Assembly: GCA_003646025.1 (NCBI GenBank)
Contig: QNDR01000012.1
Location: 1 to 40,723 of the forward strand
Length of the DNA stretch: 40,723 nucleotides
Direction of reading: 5' to 3'
From: Candidatus Fermentibacterota bacterium
GTDB taxonomy: Bacteria; Fermentibacterota; Fermentibacteria; Fermentibacterales; JCC-6
Position numbers and translations under genes: made by a program. This document shows, one piece after another, positions 1-7,643 of this stretch. Numbering within the stretch: position 1 is the first letter of the stretch; every line of letters starts with the position of its first letter. Under the pieces are notes generated by a model. It worked only from the letters and a program-made list of their open reading frames with translations. It did no database searches and was not told where the DNA came from.

Positions 1-563
1 CCCGGTGTTCCCCAGCACACTGCGTCTCCACCGGCATCCGCGGTTGGATTGGCATAGTCTTCCGATGGCTGCCAGTTTGTTGAATCGTTGGGTCCGGCCG
101 GGTCTATTCTTTCAAGAGATGCCCCGTCTCCATCTGCAGGAGAAGGCTCTGTGCCACTTGCTCCCCAGCTCTGGTCGTAACGGATGGATTCCATAACGGT
201 GCCGTCTTCGCTGTAAAGAATCAGCTCATCTGTTGAATTGCGCAGCCTTGTCCACTCTCCACTCCACGGAATCAATCGGATTTCCGTACCATATGCGGCC
301 TTGAAGGAAAGATCGTTGGCACATATCACTCCGTAGGAACCCGGTGAAAGCAGGTAGTGTCCAAGAAAAACCTGATTGTTGCCATCAGAAATCATCATCC
401 CGGCGAGGTTAATACCTTCTGAAGAGGGATTGTATATTTCAATCCATTCCAGGTGCTCATCAAGGCCAAGGGTACTCCCATCCGGATTGTACATAATCTC
501 GTTAAGAATAATGTCACCGGGAGATTGAGAAATCAGCGCAGCACAGACCAGTACAAATATCAT
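1..563 (-). CDS. Secreted lamin-tail-domain protein (C-terminus beyond window)
   Basis: The minus strand reads open from an ATG at 563 to the window edge, giving about 187 residues with no stop. The first 14 or so residues are hydrophobic (MIFVLVCAALIS), consistent with a short signal peptide. The mature part begins with IILNEIMYNPDGS and continues with HLEWIEIYNPS, the conserved opening of the lamin tail domain (LTD). The last visible residues, VCWGTPG, match the usual end of an LTD. LTD proteins of bacteria are typically exported surface or extracellular proteins, often with further repeats or a sorting tail; that part is not visible here. It lies 41 bp downstream of the DUF4126 gene on the same strand. 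No function beyond the fold can be given. Confidence 0.8.
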   Translation of the reverse strand, partial: MIFVLVCAALISQSPGDIILNEIMYNPDGSTLGLDEHLEWIEIYNPSSEGINLAGMMISDGNNQVFLGHYLLSPGSYGVICANDLSFKAAYGTEIRLIPWSGEWTRLRNSTDELILYSEDGTVMESIRYDQSWGASGTEPSPADGDGASLERIDPAGPNDSTNWQPSEDYANPTADAGGDAVCWGTP

Positions 564-603
564 TTTCGCTCCATTCGCTTACGAATTGCCTCACACACTT
601 TCC

Positions 604-1152
604 TTATACCCGGTTTGTCTGTGAGTGTTTCCTTCTAAGAATAATAAATCCCAGGATTCCAAGAAATCCCAGGGCAAGAACCGGAATGGTAACAGCAAGC
701 AGAGATGTTGTAACAGCAGCCCCGTCTTCAACTGCGGCCACAACTCCCGAAGCTCCAGCCGGTGCTACCACAGACCGAACAGACACTGTAGCAAGCTGAA
801 CTCCGCCAGCTACAGCTCCTCCTGCAACAACAGCCAGACTCCACCGAAGAAAAGGGGAGATATCTCCCACAAGCGATGCGGTAAGAACAGTTCCTGCAAC
901 GGCAGCTGCCGGTGTTGCTATCACATCAAGAGCGTTGTTGACTATCGGGATAAAATAGGCTGCGATCTCAAGCACAGTGGCAACACCGAACCCCACGAGA
1001 GCCGGCCAGCTGCCAAGCCACATAAACCCGTCTGAAGGAACAAGATGCCCGGAGTGTACCGCTATGCTCATTACAAGCATGGGGACAAATACACGAAATC
1101 CGCATGCCGCACTCAGAGCGACACCAACAAGTATACTGAGAACCCACTCCAT
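604..1152 (-). CDS. DUF4126 family integral membrane protein
   Basis: This encodes a 182-residue hydrophobic protein of unknown function. It opens with VGVALSAACGFRVFVPML, and a GxVLTASLVGDISPFLRW segment sits in the middle. This arrangement of small-residue-rich helices resembles DUF4126 proteins. About four to five membrane segments are visible, and the last (LLAVTIPVLALGFLGILGF) is followed by a basic tail, RRKHSQTNR. The ATG at 1152 has GGAG eight bases upstream. A GC-rich hairpin (1165-1187) and a dispersed repeat separate it from iorB, so it may be transcribed apart from the ior genes. The family assignment comes from remembered pattern, not a search. Confidence 0.7.
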   Translation of the reverse strand: MEWVLSILVGVALSAACGFRVFVPMLVMSIAVHSGHLVPSDGFMWLGSWPALVGFGVATVLEIAAYFIPIVNNALDVIATPAAAVAGTVLTASLVGDISPFLRWSLAVVAGGAVAGGVQLATVSVRSVVAPAGASGVVAAVEDGAAVTTSLLAVTIPVLALGFLGILGFIILRRKHSQTNRV

Positions 1153-1164
1153 AAACTATCTCCA

Positions 1165-1187
1165 GGGGGGGTGGTCCCCCACCCCCC
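1165..1187. other. Very GC-rich perfect hairpin upstream of the DUF4126 gene
   Basis: Six G then TGG, a four-base loop, then CCA and six C form a perfect 9-bp stem. It sits between the repeat at 1195-1280 and the ribosome binding site of the DUF4126 gene. Read on the minus strand no T tract follows, so it is not a standard intrinsic terminator. It could be a transcription or translation attenuator, or an RNA-processing barrier. Confidence 0.5.
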
Positions 1188-1194
1188 GGCGGTA

Positions 1195-1280
1195 CTAGGA
1201 GCATGTCCGAGAACAGTACACTGGCATTTACATCCACATAATCGGCCACAATACCCGCGTATTCTCAGACAAGCTCCTAG
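1195..1280. repeat. Short dispersed repeat with inverted ends, copy A (internally deleted)
   Basis: This is an 86-bp element beginning CTAGGAGCATGTCCGAGAA and ending TTCTCAGACAAGCTCCTAG. The two ends are imperfect inverted repeats, with about 3 mismatches in 18. Its left two thirds match copy B at 3670-3835 with five differences over 65 bp. It lacks about 80 bp that copy B holds between two short TATT-containing repeats, so A looks like an internal deletion of B. The end facing iorB supplies that gene's TAG stop (1279-1277). No transposase is present. It resembles a MITE-like or REP-like non-autonomous element. Confidence 0.75.
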
Positions 1281-1852
1281 AGAGCTCTACCTCTTCTAAA
1301 AGCCTCCAGGTTTACCTCAAGAGCCTTTGGCGGTACCCTTTCCTCAACAGCCTGGAACCAGTTTTCTTCAGAAATTTCAGGCAGATGTTTTGATGCCGCA
1401 CCAAGAAGAATAATGTTAACAACCCTGTTGTTGCCCAGCTCTTTTGCTATCTCTCTCACTGGCAGCATCAGGTTCGGAATATTCATTTCGTCCATGATCT
1501 TCTCAACATCCGGATAAACAGCAGACCCGGTGTTTACCGTCATGGGTTCTATCTTTACGTCACAGGTTATCAGCTTCCCGTGGGGGGCAAGGTAGCTGAC
1601 CCACCTGAGGCTTTCCATCTTCTCCAGAGCGAGTATTACATCTGCGGCGCCTTTTTCAACAAGAACGCTGTTGACCTTCTCCCCGAATCTCACATGACTG
1701 GACACGGAACCGCCTCTCTGGGCCATACCGTGAACCTCACTTTTCTTCACATCGAACCCGGAGCGCCAGGCCGCACTGCAGAGAACTTCACTTGCCATAA
1801 GAATACCCTGGCCGCCTGTTCCGCAGATTATGATATTTTTTGTCCTTCTCAT
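1277..1852 (-). CDS. iorB: Indolepyruvate:ferredoxin oxidoreductase, beta subunit
   Basis: This 191-residue protein is the gamma-type subunit of the 2-oxoacid:ferredoxin oxidoreductase superfamily. The N-terminal IIICGTGGQGILMASEVL and the HGMAQRGGSVSSHVRFG segment are the family hallmarks. With IorA it oxidises aryl-pyruvates (from Trp, Phe, Tyr) to aryl-acetyl-CoA and reduces ferredoxin in the cytoplasm. Its ATG overlaps the stop of iorA in a TAATG junction, showing translational coupling. Length is normal for IorB. The stop codon lies inside the end of a dispersed repeat (1195-1280), so the last residue or two may have been set by the repeat's insertion. Confidence 0.93.
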   Translation of the reverse strand: MRRTKNIIICGTGGQGILMASEVLCSAAWRSGFDVKKSEVHGMAQRGGSVSSHVRFGEKVNSVLVEKGAADVILALEKMESLRWVSYLAPHGKLITCDVKIEPMTVNTGSAVYPDVEKIMDEMNIPNLMLPVREIAKELGNNRVVNIILLGAASKHLPEISEENWFQAVEERVPPKALEVNLEAFRRGRAL

Positions 1853-3642
1853 TATACAACCCCCTCAAGGTCTTTGGAGAGAGCATCTTTGGGGCACACC
1901 TGTACGCAGAGATTACAGTTAGGCCAGCACAGAGTCTCGTTTATAACAGGAATTCTCTTCTCCGCATCCCAGCTGATTGCCGGACATCCCAGCTTCACAC
2001 ACAGTTTGCAGTGAACACACTTATCCGGATGGTGTACTGCTACAGTTATCCGCTTTGGTTTGTACTGCATTATGCAGGGTCTTCTTGTGATGATTACGCT
2101 GAGTTCTTCCCTGGCGAATTCTTCCTCAAACGCTCTTCTCATTTCAGGAAGATCATGGGGATCCACAACGCGCACATACTTTACGCCACAGGCGAGAACC
2201 ATTTTTTCCAGGTCAAGCACCGGTGCCGGTTCTCCCCGCAGATTTTTGCCTGTTGTGGGGTTTTCCTGTCCTCCGGTCATGGCGGTAAGGCTGTTGTCCA
2301 TTATCATAACCGTACCGGTACTTCCGTTGTAAACCATGTCTATAAGACCTGTTATCCCGGAATGCACAAATGTTGATTCCCCTATGGCACTTACAAGCTT
2401 CGGCATGTCACTTCTGCCCACGGCTTTCTCAATTCCGGAGAGAACACCAATTGAAGCACCCATACACACCACGGTTTCCAGGGCATTGTAGGGAGGCATA
2501 AGACCAAGAGTATAGCAACCTATATCACCGGTTGAACTGGCTTTCATCTTCGAAAGAATGTGAAAAGCCCCTCTGTGCGGACAACCTGGACACAGGGCGG
2601 GAGGTCTTCCGGGAAGTTCAACCCCGGTAAATGTCAGAGGAAGCTCTTCTCCGTTTTTTATCCCTGCTCTTACAAGTTCCGGATTAAGCTCTCCTTCCAC
2701 TGAAATCAATTCGCTGCCGGTTCCGTCAACGAGGAATCTGGAACGGATTCTTTCTTCCAGGTAGGGTTCCCCTTCTTCAACAAACATCACGCTGTCAACC
2801 TGATCTATGAATTCTCCTATAAGTTTCCATGGAAGGGGGTTTGTTAAGCCCAGTTTCAGAACACTGGCTTCCGGATACACCTCCTTCACATACTGATAGC
2901 TGATTCCGCTGGTGATGATACCAATAGACTTGTCTCCCATTTCAATTCTGTTCAGCGGGCTGCTGTATCCCCACTCCTCGATAGCTTTCAGTCTAGCCTC
3001 TACTCTGGAATGCATTTTTCTGGCATTCGCAGGAATTGGTACCCTTTTTGCGATGTCTTTGGTGTAACCCTTTACAGGAACCTCCATGCGGGGACCTGCC
3101 TCAACCAGACTCTTGGAATGACAGATTCTGGTTGTAATCCGAAGAAGCACCGGGGTATCAAATTCTTCGCTGATATCATAGCCCAGAGCAGTAAAATCTT
3201 TGGCTTCCTGACTGTCTGAAGGCTCGAGAATCACTACCTTGGCTGCTCTGCCAAGCAGTCTGTTGTCCTGCTCATTCTGAGACGAGTGCATCCCGGGATC
3301 GTCGGCACTTACTATCACTATGCCTCCGGTTGCACCTATATAGCTTAGAGTGAAAAAGGGATCTGCTGCAACATTAAGACCAACATGCTTCATGGTGGAA
3401 AGAACCCTTGCTCCGGCAAACGATGCTCCGGCAATGACCTCCACCCCAACTTTTTCATTGGGTGCCCACTGGGCATCTATCTCTGGATATTCTTCTCCGA
3501 TAGTTTCCATGATCTCCGTGGAAGGAGTTCCCGGGTATGAGCTTGCAAAATGCACGCCTTTTTCCCACGCGCCTCTGGCAATGGCTTCGTTACCTGACAG
3601 GAACAGTTTTCCGGAATCGACTTCATTGAGCTTCTTCCTCAT
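1852..3642 (-). CDS. iorA: Indolepyruvate:ferredoxin oxidoreductase, alpha subunit
   Basis: This 596-residue, thiamine-diphosphate-dependent catalytic subunit has a normal IorA length. An N-terminal pyrimidine-binding domain carries SSYPGTPSTEI (34-44). The TPP-binding domain shows CPGCPHRG (351-358), GDIGCYTLG (372-380), MGASIG and DNSLTAMTGGQ (449-459). The C-terminal ferredoxin domain has Cys at 542, 545, 548 and 553 and at 572, 576, 579 and 583, enough for two [4Fe-4S] clusters. It starts at an ATG with a weak AAGG site. A dispersed repeat lies between it and the upstream buk gene. The context (ptb-buk-iorA-iorB) suggests that aryl- or branched-acyl-CoA made here feeds substrate-level ATP synthesis. 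Confidence 0.95.
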   Translation of the reverse strand: MRKKLNEVDSGKLFLSGNEAIARGAWEKGVHFASSYPGTPSTEIMETIGEEYPEIDAQWAPNEKVGVEVIAGASFAGARVLSTMKHVGLNVAADPFFTLSYIGATGGIVIVSADDPGMHSSQNEQDNRLLGRAAKVVILEPSDSQEAKDFTALGYDISEEFDTPVLLRITTRICHSKSLVEAGPRMEVPVKGYTKDIAKRVPIPANARKMHSRVEARLKAIEEWGYSSPLNRIEMGDKSIGIITSGISYQYVKEVYPEASVLKLGLTNPLPWKLIGEFIDQVDSVMFVEEGEPYLEERIRSRFLVDGTGSELISVEGELNPELVRAGIKNGEELPLTFTGVELPGRPPALCPGCPHRGAFHILSKMKASSTGDIGCYTLGLMPPYNALETVVCMGASIGVLSGIEKAVGRSDMPKLVSAIGESTFVHSGITGLIDMVYNGSTGTVMIMDNSLTAMTGGQENPTTGKNLRGEPAPVLDLEKMVLACGVKYVRVVDPHDLPEMRRAFEEEFAREELSVIITRRPCIMQYKPKRITVAVHHPDKCVHCKLCVKLGCPAISWDAEKRIPVINETLCWPNCNLCVQVCPKDALSKDLEGVV

Positions 3643-3669
3643 TGTCTGCCTTTCTTGCTGTTTTGTCTA

Positions 3670-3835
3670 CCAGGAGCGTATCCGAGAATAGTACACTGGC
3701 ATTTACATCCACATAATCAGCCACAATACCCGCGTATTATCATCAAATAGCGCTGCTATTTTCTTCAAATCCGCATGTATTCTGACTCGATCCTGCGGCG
3801 TAACTGCACAGCGCTTATTGTCAGACACGCTCCTA
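3670..3835. repeat. Short dispersed repeat with inverted ends, copy B (long form)
   Basis: This 166-bp element lies between iorA and buk. The left end CAGGAGCGTATCCGAGAA and right end TTGTCAGACACGCTCCTA are imperfect inverted repeats and match the ends of copy A. The interior carries an AATAGC-GCT-GCTATT hairpin and an 80-bp segment missing from A. As in copy A, the end facing the upstream minus-strand gene (buk) provides its TAG stop (3835-3833). On the minus strand a short frame reads through most of the unit and ends at TAA (…DDNTRVLWLIMWM). No transposase is seen. Confidence 0.75.
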
Positions 3836-4909
3836 AATGTATTCTTTCTCATCTTCAATGTTGTCCATTACCCTTAAAACCCCTCTGGTGAGGGCTTCAA
3901 GCTCTGCCTCTCCTGGAAAAATAAGAATCTTTCCCAGGTATGACAGATACTCTGTGAGAAGGTCGGTTACCCACGGGTTATACGCAATACCTCCGGTGAT
4001 GACAACGGCATCCACGTCGCCCTGCAGGGCTGCGGCCATGGCCCCTGCTTCCTTGGCCATCTGGTAAACCATCGCCTTCAGAACAAGGTCTGATTTCTTG
4101 TCTCCCGCCTGTGCTTTCTCTCTGATTCTGCCAACGTGCTCTTCCTGAAGGTAGGCAAAAACCCCTCCTTTTTTGAGAAGCATCTTCTTAAGTTCGGAGG
4201 CGGTGTATTTTCCGCTGAAACACAATTTCATGAGACCTGTGACAGGAAGCCCTCCTGTTCGAGTCGAGCTGAAAGGACCATCATCGTTCGCGTTGTTGGT
4301 ATCTATCATTCTGCCTTTTCTAAGGGCGTTTACGCTGATTCCACTTCCCAGATGCATAACCACCAGATTGAGCTCGTTAATTGGTCTGCCCAGCTCTTCT
4401 GCCGCCTTGTAGGCAACCATCCTGATGTTCAATGCGTGACTGAGACTTATTCTCGGCAGCAGGGGATGCCCGCTGAGACGGGCTTCTTCTATCATCTCAT
4501 CCACACACACCGGGTCTACAAAATAGGCAGGAACGCCGGCTTTCTGCGCAATTGCCCAGGCAATGGGAGCTCCCAGATTTGAAGGATGGTCTGCCTGCAG
4601 AGTAGAACCGTCTCTGATATCTTCCAGAAGTTTCTCGTTAACCAGATAGGTACCGCTTTCAAGAGGCTTGAATGTTCCTCCTCTACCCACCACCGCAGAG
4701 AGTTCTTCCGGTCTGTACCCTTTTTCTTCCAGAATTTCCAGAACTATGTCTCTTCGGAAGTTCATCTGGTCAAATGTAGAGGAAAACTTTTCAAGTTCGG
4801 AGGGATCATGGTGCACGCTCTCTTCGAACAACAGATCTTCGTCTCTGTAAAGACCGGCTTTCGTGGAGGTTCCACCTGGGTTTACCGCGAGTATCAGCCT
4901 GTTCTTCAT
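3833..4909 (-). CDS. buk: Butyrate kinase (branched-chain/short-chain fatty acid kinase)
   Basis: This 358-residue member of the acetate/butyrate kinase (ASKHA) family has a normal Buk length. The N-terminal LAVNPGGTSTKAGLY is the phosphate-binding strand-loop. VVGRGGTFKPLESGTYLVN, VMHLGSGISVNA and VVITGGIAYNPWV are the other conserved ASKHA blocks. The enzyme converts acyl-phosphate plus ADP to the acid plus ATP. Its ATG overlaps the TGA of ptb (ATGA), so the pair is coupled. The neighbouring IorAB suggests that aryl-acetyl or branched acyl groups may be substrates as well as butyrate, but the sequence does not settle this. The stop codon falls inside a dispersed repeat. Confidence 0.93.
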   Translation of the reverse strand: MKNRLILAVNPGGTSTKAGLYRDEDLLFEESVHHDPSELEKFSSTFDQMNFRRDIVLEILEEKGYRPEELSAVVGRGGTFKPLESGTYLVNEKLLEDIRDGSTLQADHPSNLGAPIAWAIAQKAGVPAYFVDPVCVDEMIEEARLSGHPLLPRISLSHALNIRMVAYKAAEELGRPINELNLVVMHLGSGISVNALRKGRMIDTNNANDDGPFSSTRTGGLPVTGLMKLCFSGKYTASELKKMLLKKGGVFAYLQEEHVGRIREKAQAGDKKSDLVLKAMVYQMAKEAGAMAAALQGDVDAVVITGGIAYNPWVTDLLTEYLSYLGKILIFPGEAELEALTRGVLRVMDNIEDEKEYI

Positions 4910-5805
4910 TTTCTGCTCCCTGCCACCACTGCGCCAAGAGCAAGACTGTTCAGCTTCGTTGAAGAGGTATCCGACCGGCTCAACATCACTATAGGTGCCG
5001 ATGCTCCGGCAATCAGCCCTCCAACATCTGTGTCTGTCATGTACATGAAACCCTTGGCAAAGATGTTGCCTGTGGCAATATCGTGTGTTACAAGCACATT
5101 TGCCCTGCCGGCAACAGGACCCTGCATTTTCTTTATGGCCGCCGCTTCCGGATCCATTGCCCCGTCAACCGCCACAGGCCCCGCAACATCCATGCCAAGT
5201 ATTCCTTCTTCTGCTATTTCTTTCCAGAGAAGCGTTTCCGGCATTTTATCGTTGGCAACTTCAACTGCGGCCAGAAGTGCAACCCTTGCGCGATCTGCTC
5301 CGAGTTTAAGCATTGTGTCCGCTGCATTGGAGGCTATCTGTATTACCTCCTGTTTGTCTGGACGAATGTTCATTCCTCCATCTGTAATCGCCACAAGGCG
5401 ATCCTGCCTGGGCACATGGACAACAGCGATATGACTGAGAACTCTCCCTGTTCGAAGACCTACTTCCTTATCAAGCACCGCTTTCAGGAAAATGGATGTC
5501 TTGATAAGCCCCTTCATAAGCATACCGGCTTTACCGGAACTCACAAGACCAGCAGCCTTCAGTGCGGCTTCGTGGGGATCTGTGCAGTCTACAACGGAAA
5601 TGTCGCCAGGAAGCTCTCTCCCCAGTTCTGCAAGAGATTTTTTAACCTCTTCTTTGGAGCCTACAATGATGCTTCCGGCAAAACCGGAGTCTGAGGCTTC
5701 TATCAAAGCCTTCAGCGAAGAAACATCATGGCCCATGGGAACTGCAACAGTCGAACCGGAAAGAGCCCTGGCAGCCTCCCTTATCTCAGAAAAATTGGAT
5801 AGCAA
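4906..5805 (-). CDS. ptb: Phosphate butyryltransferase
   Basis: This 299-residue phosphate acyltransferase (Pta/Ptb family) makes acyl-phosphate from acyl-CoA. Visible blocks are GKAGMLMKGLIKTSIFLKAV, RVLSHIAVVHVP and VAITDGGMNIRPD. The C-terminal MYMTDTDVGGLIAGASAPIVMLSRSD is the usual substrate-site end of Ptb. The start is a TTG at 5805 with GGAGG five bases upstream; no ATG is better placed. It is the first gene of the ptb-buk-(repeat)-iorA-iorB run and divergent from the HAD gene. The 95-bp intergenic region is AT-rich but shows no convincing sigma-70 promoter. Confidence 0.93.
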   Translation of the reverse strand: MLSNFSEIREAARALSGSTVAVPMGHDVSSLKALIEASDSGFAGSIIVGSKEEVKKSLAELGRELPGDISVVDCTDPHEAALKAAGLVSSGKAGMLMKGLIKTSIFLKAVLDKEVGLRTGRVLSHIAVVHVPRQDRLVAITDGGMNIRPDKQEVIQIASNAADTMLKLGADRARVALLAAVEVANDKMPETLLWKEIAEEGILGMDVAGPVAVDGAMDPEAAAIKKMQGPVAGRANVLVTHDIATGNIFAKGFMYMTDTDVGGLIAGASAPIVMLSRSDTSSTKLNSLALGAVVAGSRK

Positions 5806-5915
5806 TGGAACCTCCGTTTTCTATGGGATTTACTCACAACAATAGATATGATACTATGATTGAAACTTGCTGATTCTGCCAGACCCCGGGGGGAGATAAT
5901 CTGACACTTACTGAG

Positions 5916-6569
5916 TTGTGGAGTAACGCACAGGCCGTTGTATTTGATTTTGACGGTGTTCTCGCAGACAGCGAACCCTTCTACCGGAGATCATGGAACT
6001 CTGTTCTTGAAGGTTACGGGCATGCAGTTCCCGAAGAAATTTACTGGAAATACTGGGCTTTTCTGGGCCGGGGTCTTGAAGGCGAGATAAGCAGAACCGG
6101 GCTTGTTGTTCCCGATCTGGAAGCCGCACGCGTGCAGCAGCTTTCCATTTACACCGGGTACTGTACAAACGGTGATATCCCGCTGTTTCCGCTGGCGGGG
6201 GAAGTATTAAACAATGTCTCCCGTTTAAAAAAGTGTGTTATTGCTTCAAACACATCCAGCTCCCTTGTGCGATCTGTTCTTGAAAACAGCGTTGATGCAT
6301 TTCCCGGCATCATTGGAGGTGAGGGGCTGAGATCGAAACCCTTTCCTGATATATTCCTCAGAGCGGCTGAATCCCTCTGTGTGGAACCTTCCAGATGCCT
6401 TGTTTTTGAGGACGCCTGGAAGGGCATTAAAGCTGCAGAAGAAGCTGGAATGCCTGCCGTTCTTGTAAGAAACCGTTACAACGCTGGTTTTCAGGCTCCG
6501 GAAGCAGCTTGTGAGATAGCCGGTCTGAGCGAGCTCCATCTCTTTCTGAAAGAAGTCACCAATGGGTGA
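5916..6569 (+). CDS. HAD-superfamily phosphatase/phosphomutase (beta-PGM-like)
   Basis: This is a soluble, about 217-residue HAD hydrolase of subfamily IA. Motif I is VVFDFDGVLADSEP (nucleophile D11 and acid D13 from the TTG start), motif II is IASNTSSS, the motif III lysine is in RSKPFPD, and motif IV is VFEDAWKGIKAAEEAG. This fits beta-phosphoglucomutase-like or sugar-phosphate phosphatases; the substrate cannot be read. The TTG at 5916 is the first standard start but lacks a ribosome site. A strong GGGGGGAG (5888-5895) lies five bases before an in-frame CTG at 5901, so translation may begin there and add five residues. Its 3' end overlaps the next gene by 8 bp. Confidence 0.88.
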   Translation: MWSNAQAVVFDFDGVLADSEPFYRRSWNSVLEGYGHAVPEEIYWKYWAFLGRGLEGEISRTGLVVPDLEAARVQQLSIYTGYCTNGDIPLFPLAGEVLNNVSRLKKCVIASNTSSSLVRSVLENSVDAFPGIIGGEGLRSKPFPDIFLRAAESLCVEPSRCLVFEDAWKGIKAAEEAGMPAVLVRNRYNAGFQAPEAACEIAGLSELHLFLKEVTNG

Positions 6570-7110
6570 GCTGGTCATGTATCACACTTTAATTGTCCCC
6601 GCTGTTCTGCTGGCCGCAGGGCTTGTTCTTTGTTTGTTCGGCAGAAAGATCGTTCCCTTCGCTCTTGTTCTTGCATCGGTAATAACAGCTCTTCTTTATT
6701 CCGGATCACTTCTTTCCGCCATCACAGACAACCCTGATATTCTACGGTTCGGCCCTGTGGTTGTTGCTGTTCTTTTAGCGGTGCTGGTGTCTTTTCTGTA
6801 CAGAGCTGCTTTTTTTGTAGCAGGGCTCTTCATTGGTTTTTTTATCTCTTCCGCTCTGTTCCCCGATGCCCACGCGCTTATTAAGCTTGCTTCTGCCCTT
6901 CTTGCAGGTTCTCTTGTGTATATATCAAGAAATTTTGTATTCTCGGTACTTACTTCTGTTATGGGGGCCGGGCTCGCGGCGACAGGTTCAGTAAACCTGA
7001 TTGCCTGGGCAGGTGTTTCTGCCGGTGTAACTGTTTACTGGGTCGTATTCGCTGTAACTGCTGTCACCGGTGCTGTGTATCAGACCATGGGAAGTAAAGG
7101 AAGGAAATAA
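6562..7110 (+). CDS. Polytopic membrane protein, unknown function
   Basis: This 182-residue protein consists almost entirely of membrane segments, about six or seven, rich in Ala, Val, Leu, Gly and Phe, with a short basic C-terminus (MGSKGRK). The pattern of paired helices (VVVAVLLAVLVSFLYRAAFFVAGLFIGFFIS) recalls DUF4203/TMEM198-type proteins, but I cannot confirm that. The ATG at 6562 overlaps the HAD stop; an in-frame ATG at 6577 preceded by GGGTGAG is an alternative. It forms a tight unit with the following membrane protein (2-bp gap) and the glycosyltransferase, so an envelope role is plausible. Confidence 0.7.
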   Translation: MGELVMYHTLIVPAVLLAAGLVLCLFGRKIVPFALVLASVITALLYSGSLLSAITDNPDILRFGPVVVAVLLAVLVSFLYRAAFFVAGLFIGFFISSALFPDAHALIKLASALLAGSLVYISRNFVFSVLTSVMGAGLAATGSVNLIAWAGVSAGVTVYWVVFAVTAVTGAVYQTMGSKGRK

Positions 7111-7112
7111 TT

Positions 7113-7643
7113 TTGTCTCAACGTTTTACAGACTACGGAATAGTACTTGTTGTGGTTCTCCTTCTCTCGGGACTCTTTCGGCTTTCCCGGTATCTGCTGG
7201 GTGTTTTCATCAGAAGCCGCGAAAAAAACGGGGTAGAATTCTCTTCTGATCAGGCCCTTGTGTGGGGGATGCGCTTCCTGCTGGGAGGGATGCTGCTGCT
7301 GCCTTTTGTAACCAGTATTCTGGCTTTCCTGCAGAATCGTCATCTTATTGGCGGAATGCCTCTGCATCTGGGTTTAACCGCAATATCGGTTGTTCTTTTC
7401 AGCTTTGCAGAAGATCTATTCCGCGATTACAATAAATATCAAACTAAAGTTCTTAAATCTGTAAGCTGGCATGTGCGTATTCTTCTTGTTCCTGTGATTG
7501 TTTTCTGGGTCATTGGCTGCGTTTTTCTCAGCCCGTTGTTTTATTCAGCCTTAACTATCTTACTGGTAATCTTTTACAGGCTCTGTCTTTACTTCAGAAA
7601 AAGACCGGAGCCTTCCGGTAAGAAGAAAAAAAGACACAAATGA
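7113..7643 (+). CDS. Hypothetical membrane protein with basic C-terminal tail
   Basis: I do not recognise this 176-residue protein. It shows an N-terminal helix (YGIVLVVVLLLSGLFRLS), a charged loop, two central helices, then a closely spaced pair (VPVIVFWVIGCVFL and YSALTILLVIFYRLCLYF). A strongly basic tail, KKKKRHK, should be cytoplasmic. The start is TTG at 7113 with AAGGAAGG upstream, inside the end of the preceding gene. The stop overlaps the ATG of the glycosyltransferase in an ATGA junction, so the two are translationally coupled. It may anchor or assist the glycosyltransferase, but that is only inferred from position. Confidence 0.7.
   Translation: MSQRFTDYGIVLVVVLLLSGLFRLSRYLLGVFIRSREKNGVEFSSDQALVWGMRFLLGGMLLLPFVTSILAFLQNRHLIGGMPLHLGLTAISVVLFSFAEDLFRDYNKYQTKVLKSVSWHVRILLVPVIVFWVIGCVFLSPLFYSALTILLVIFYRLCLYFRKRPEPSGKKKKRHK

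Noticed and set aside
625-1035. Open frames opposite the DUF4126 gene
   Set aside because: Cys/Ser/Asn-rich translations without a ribosome site; antisense shadows of a membrane-protein gene.
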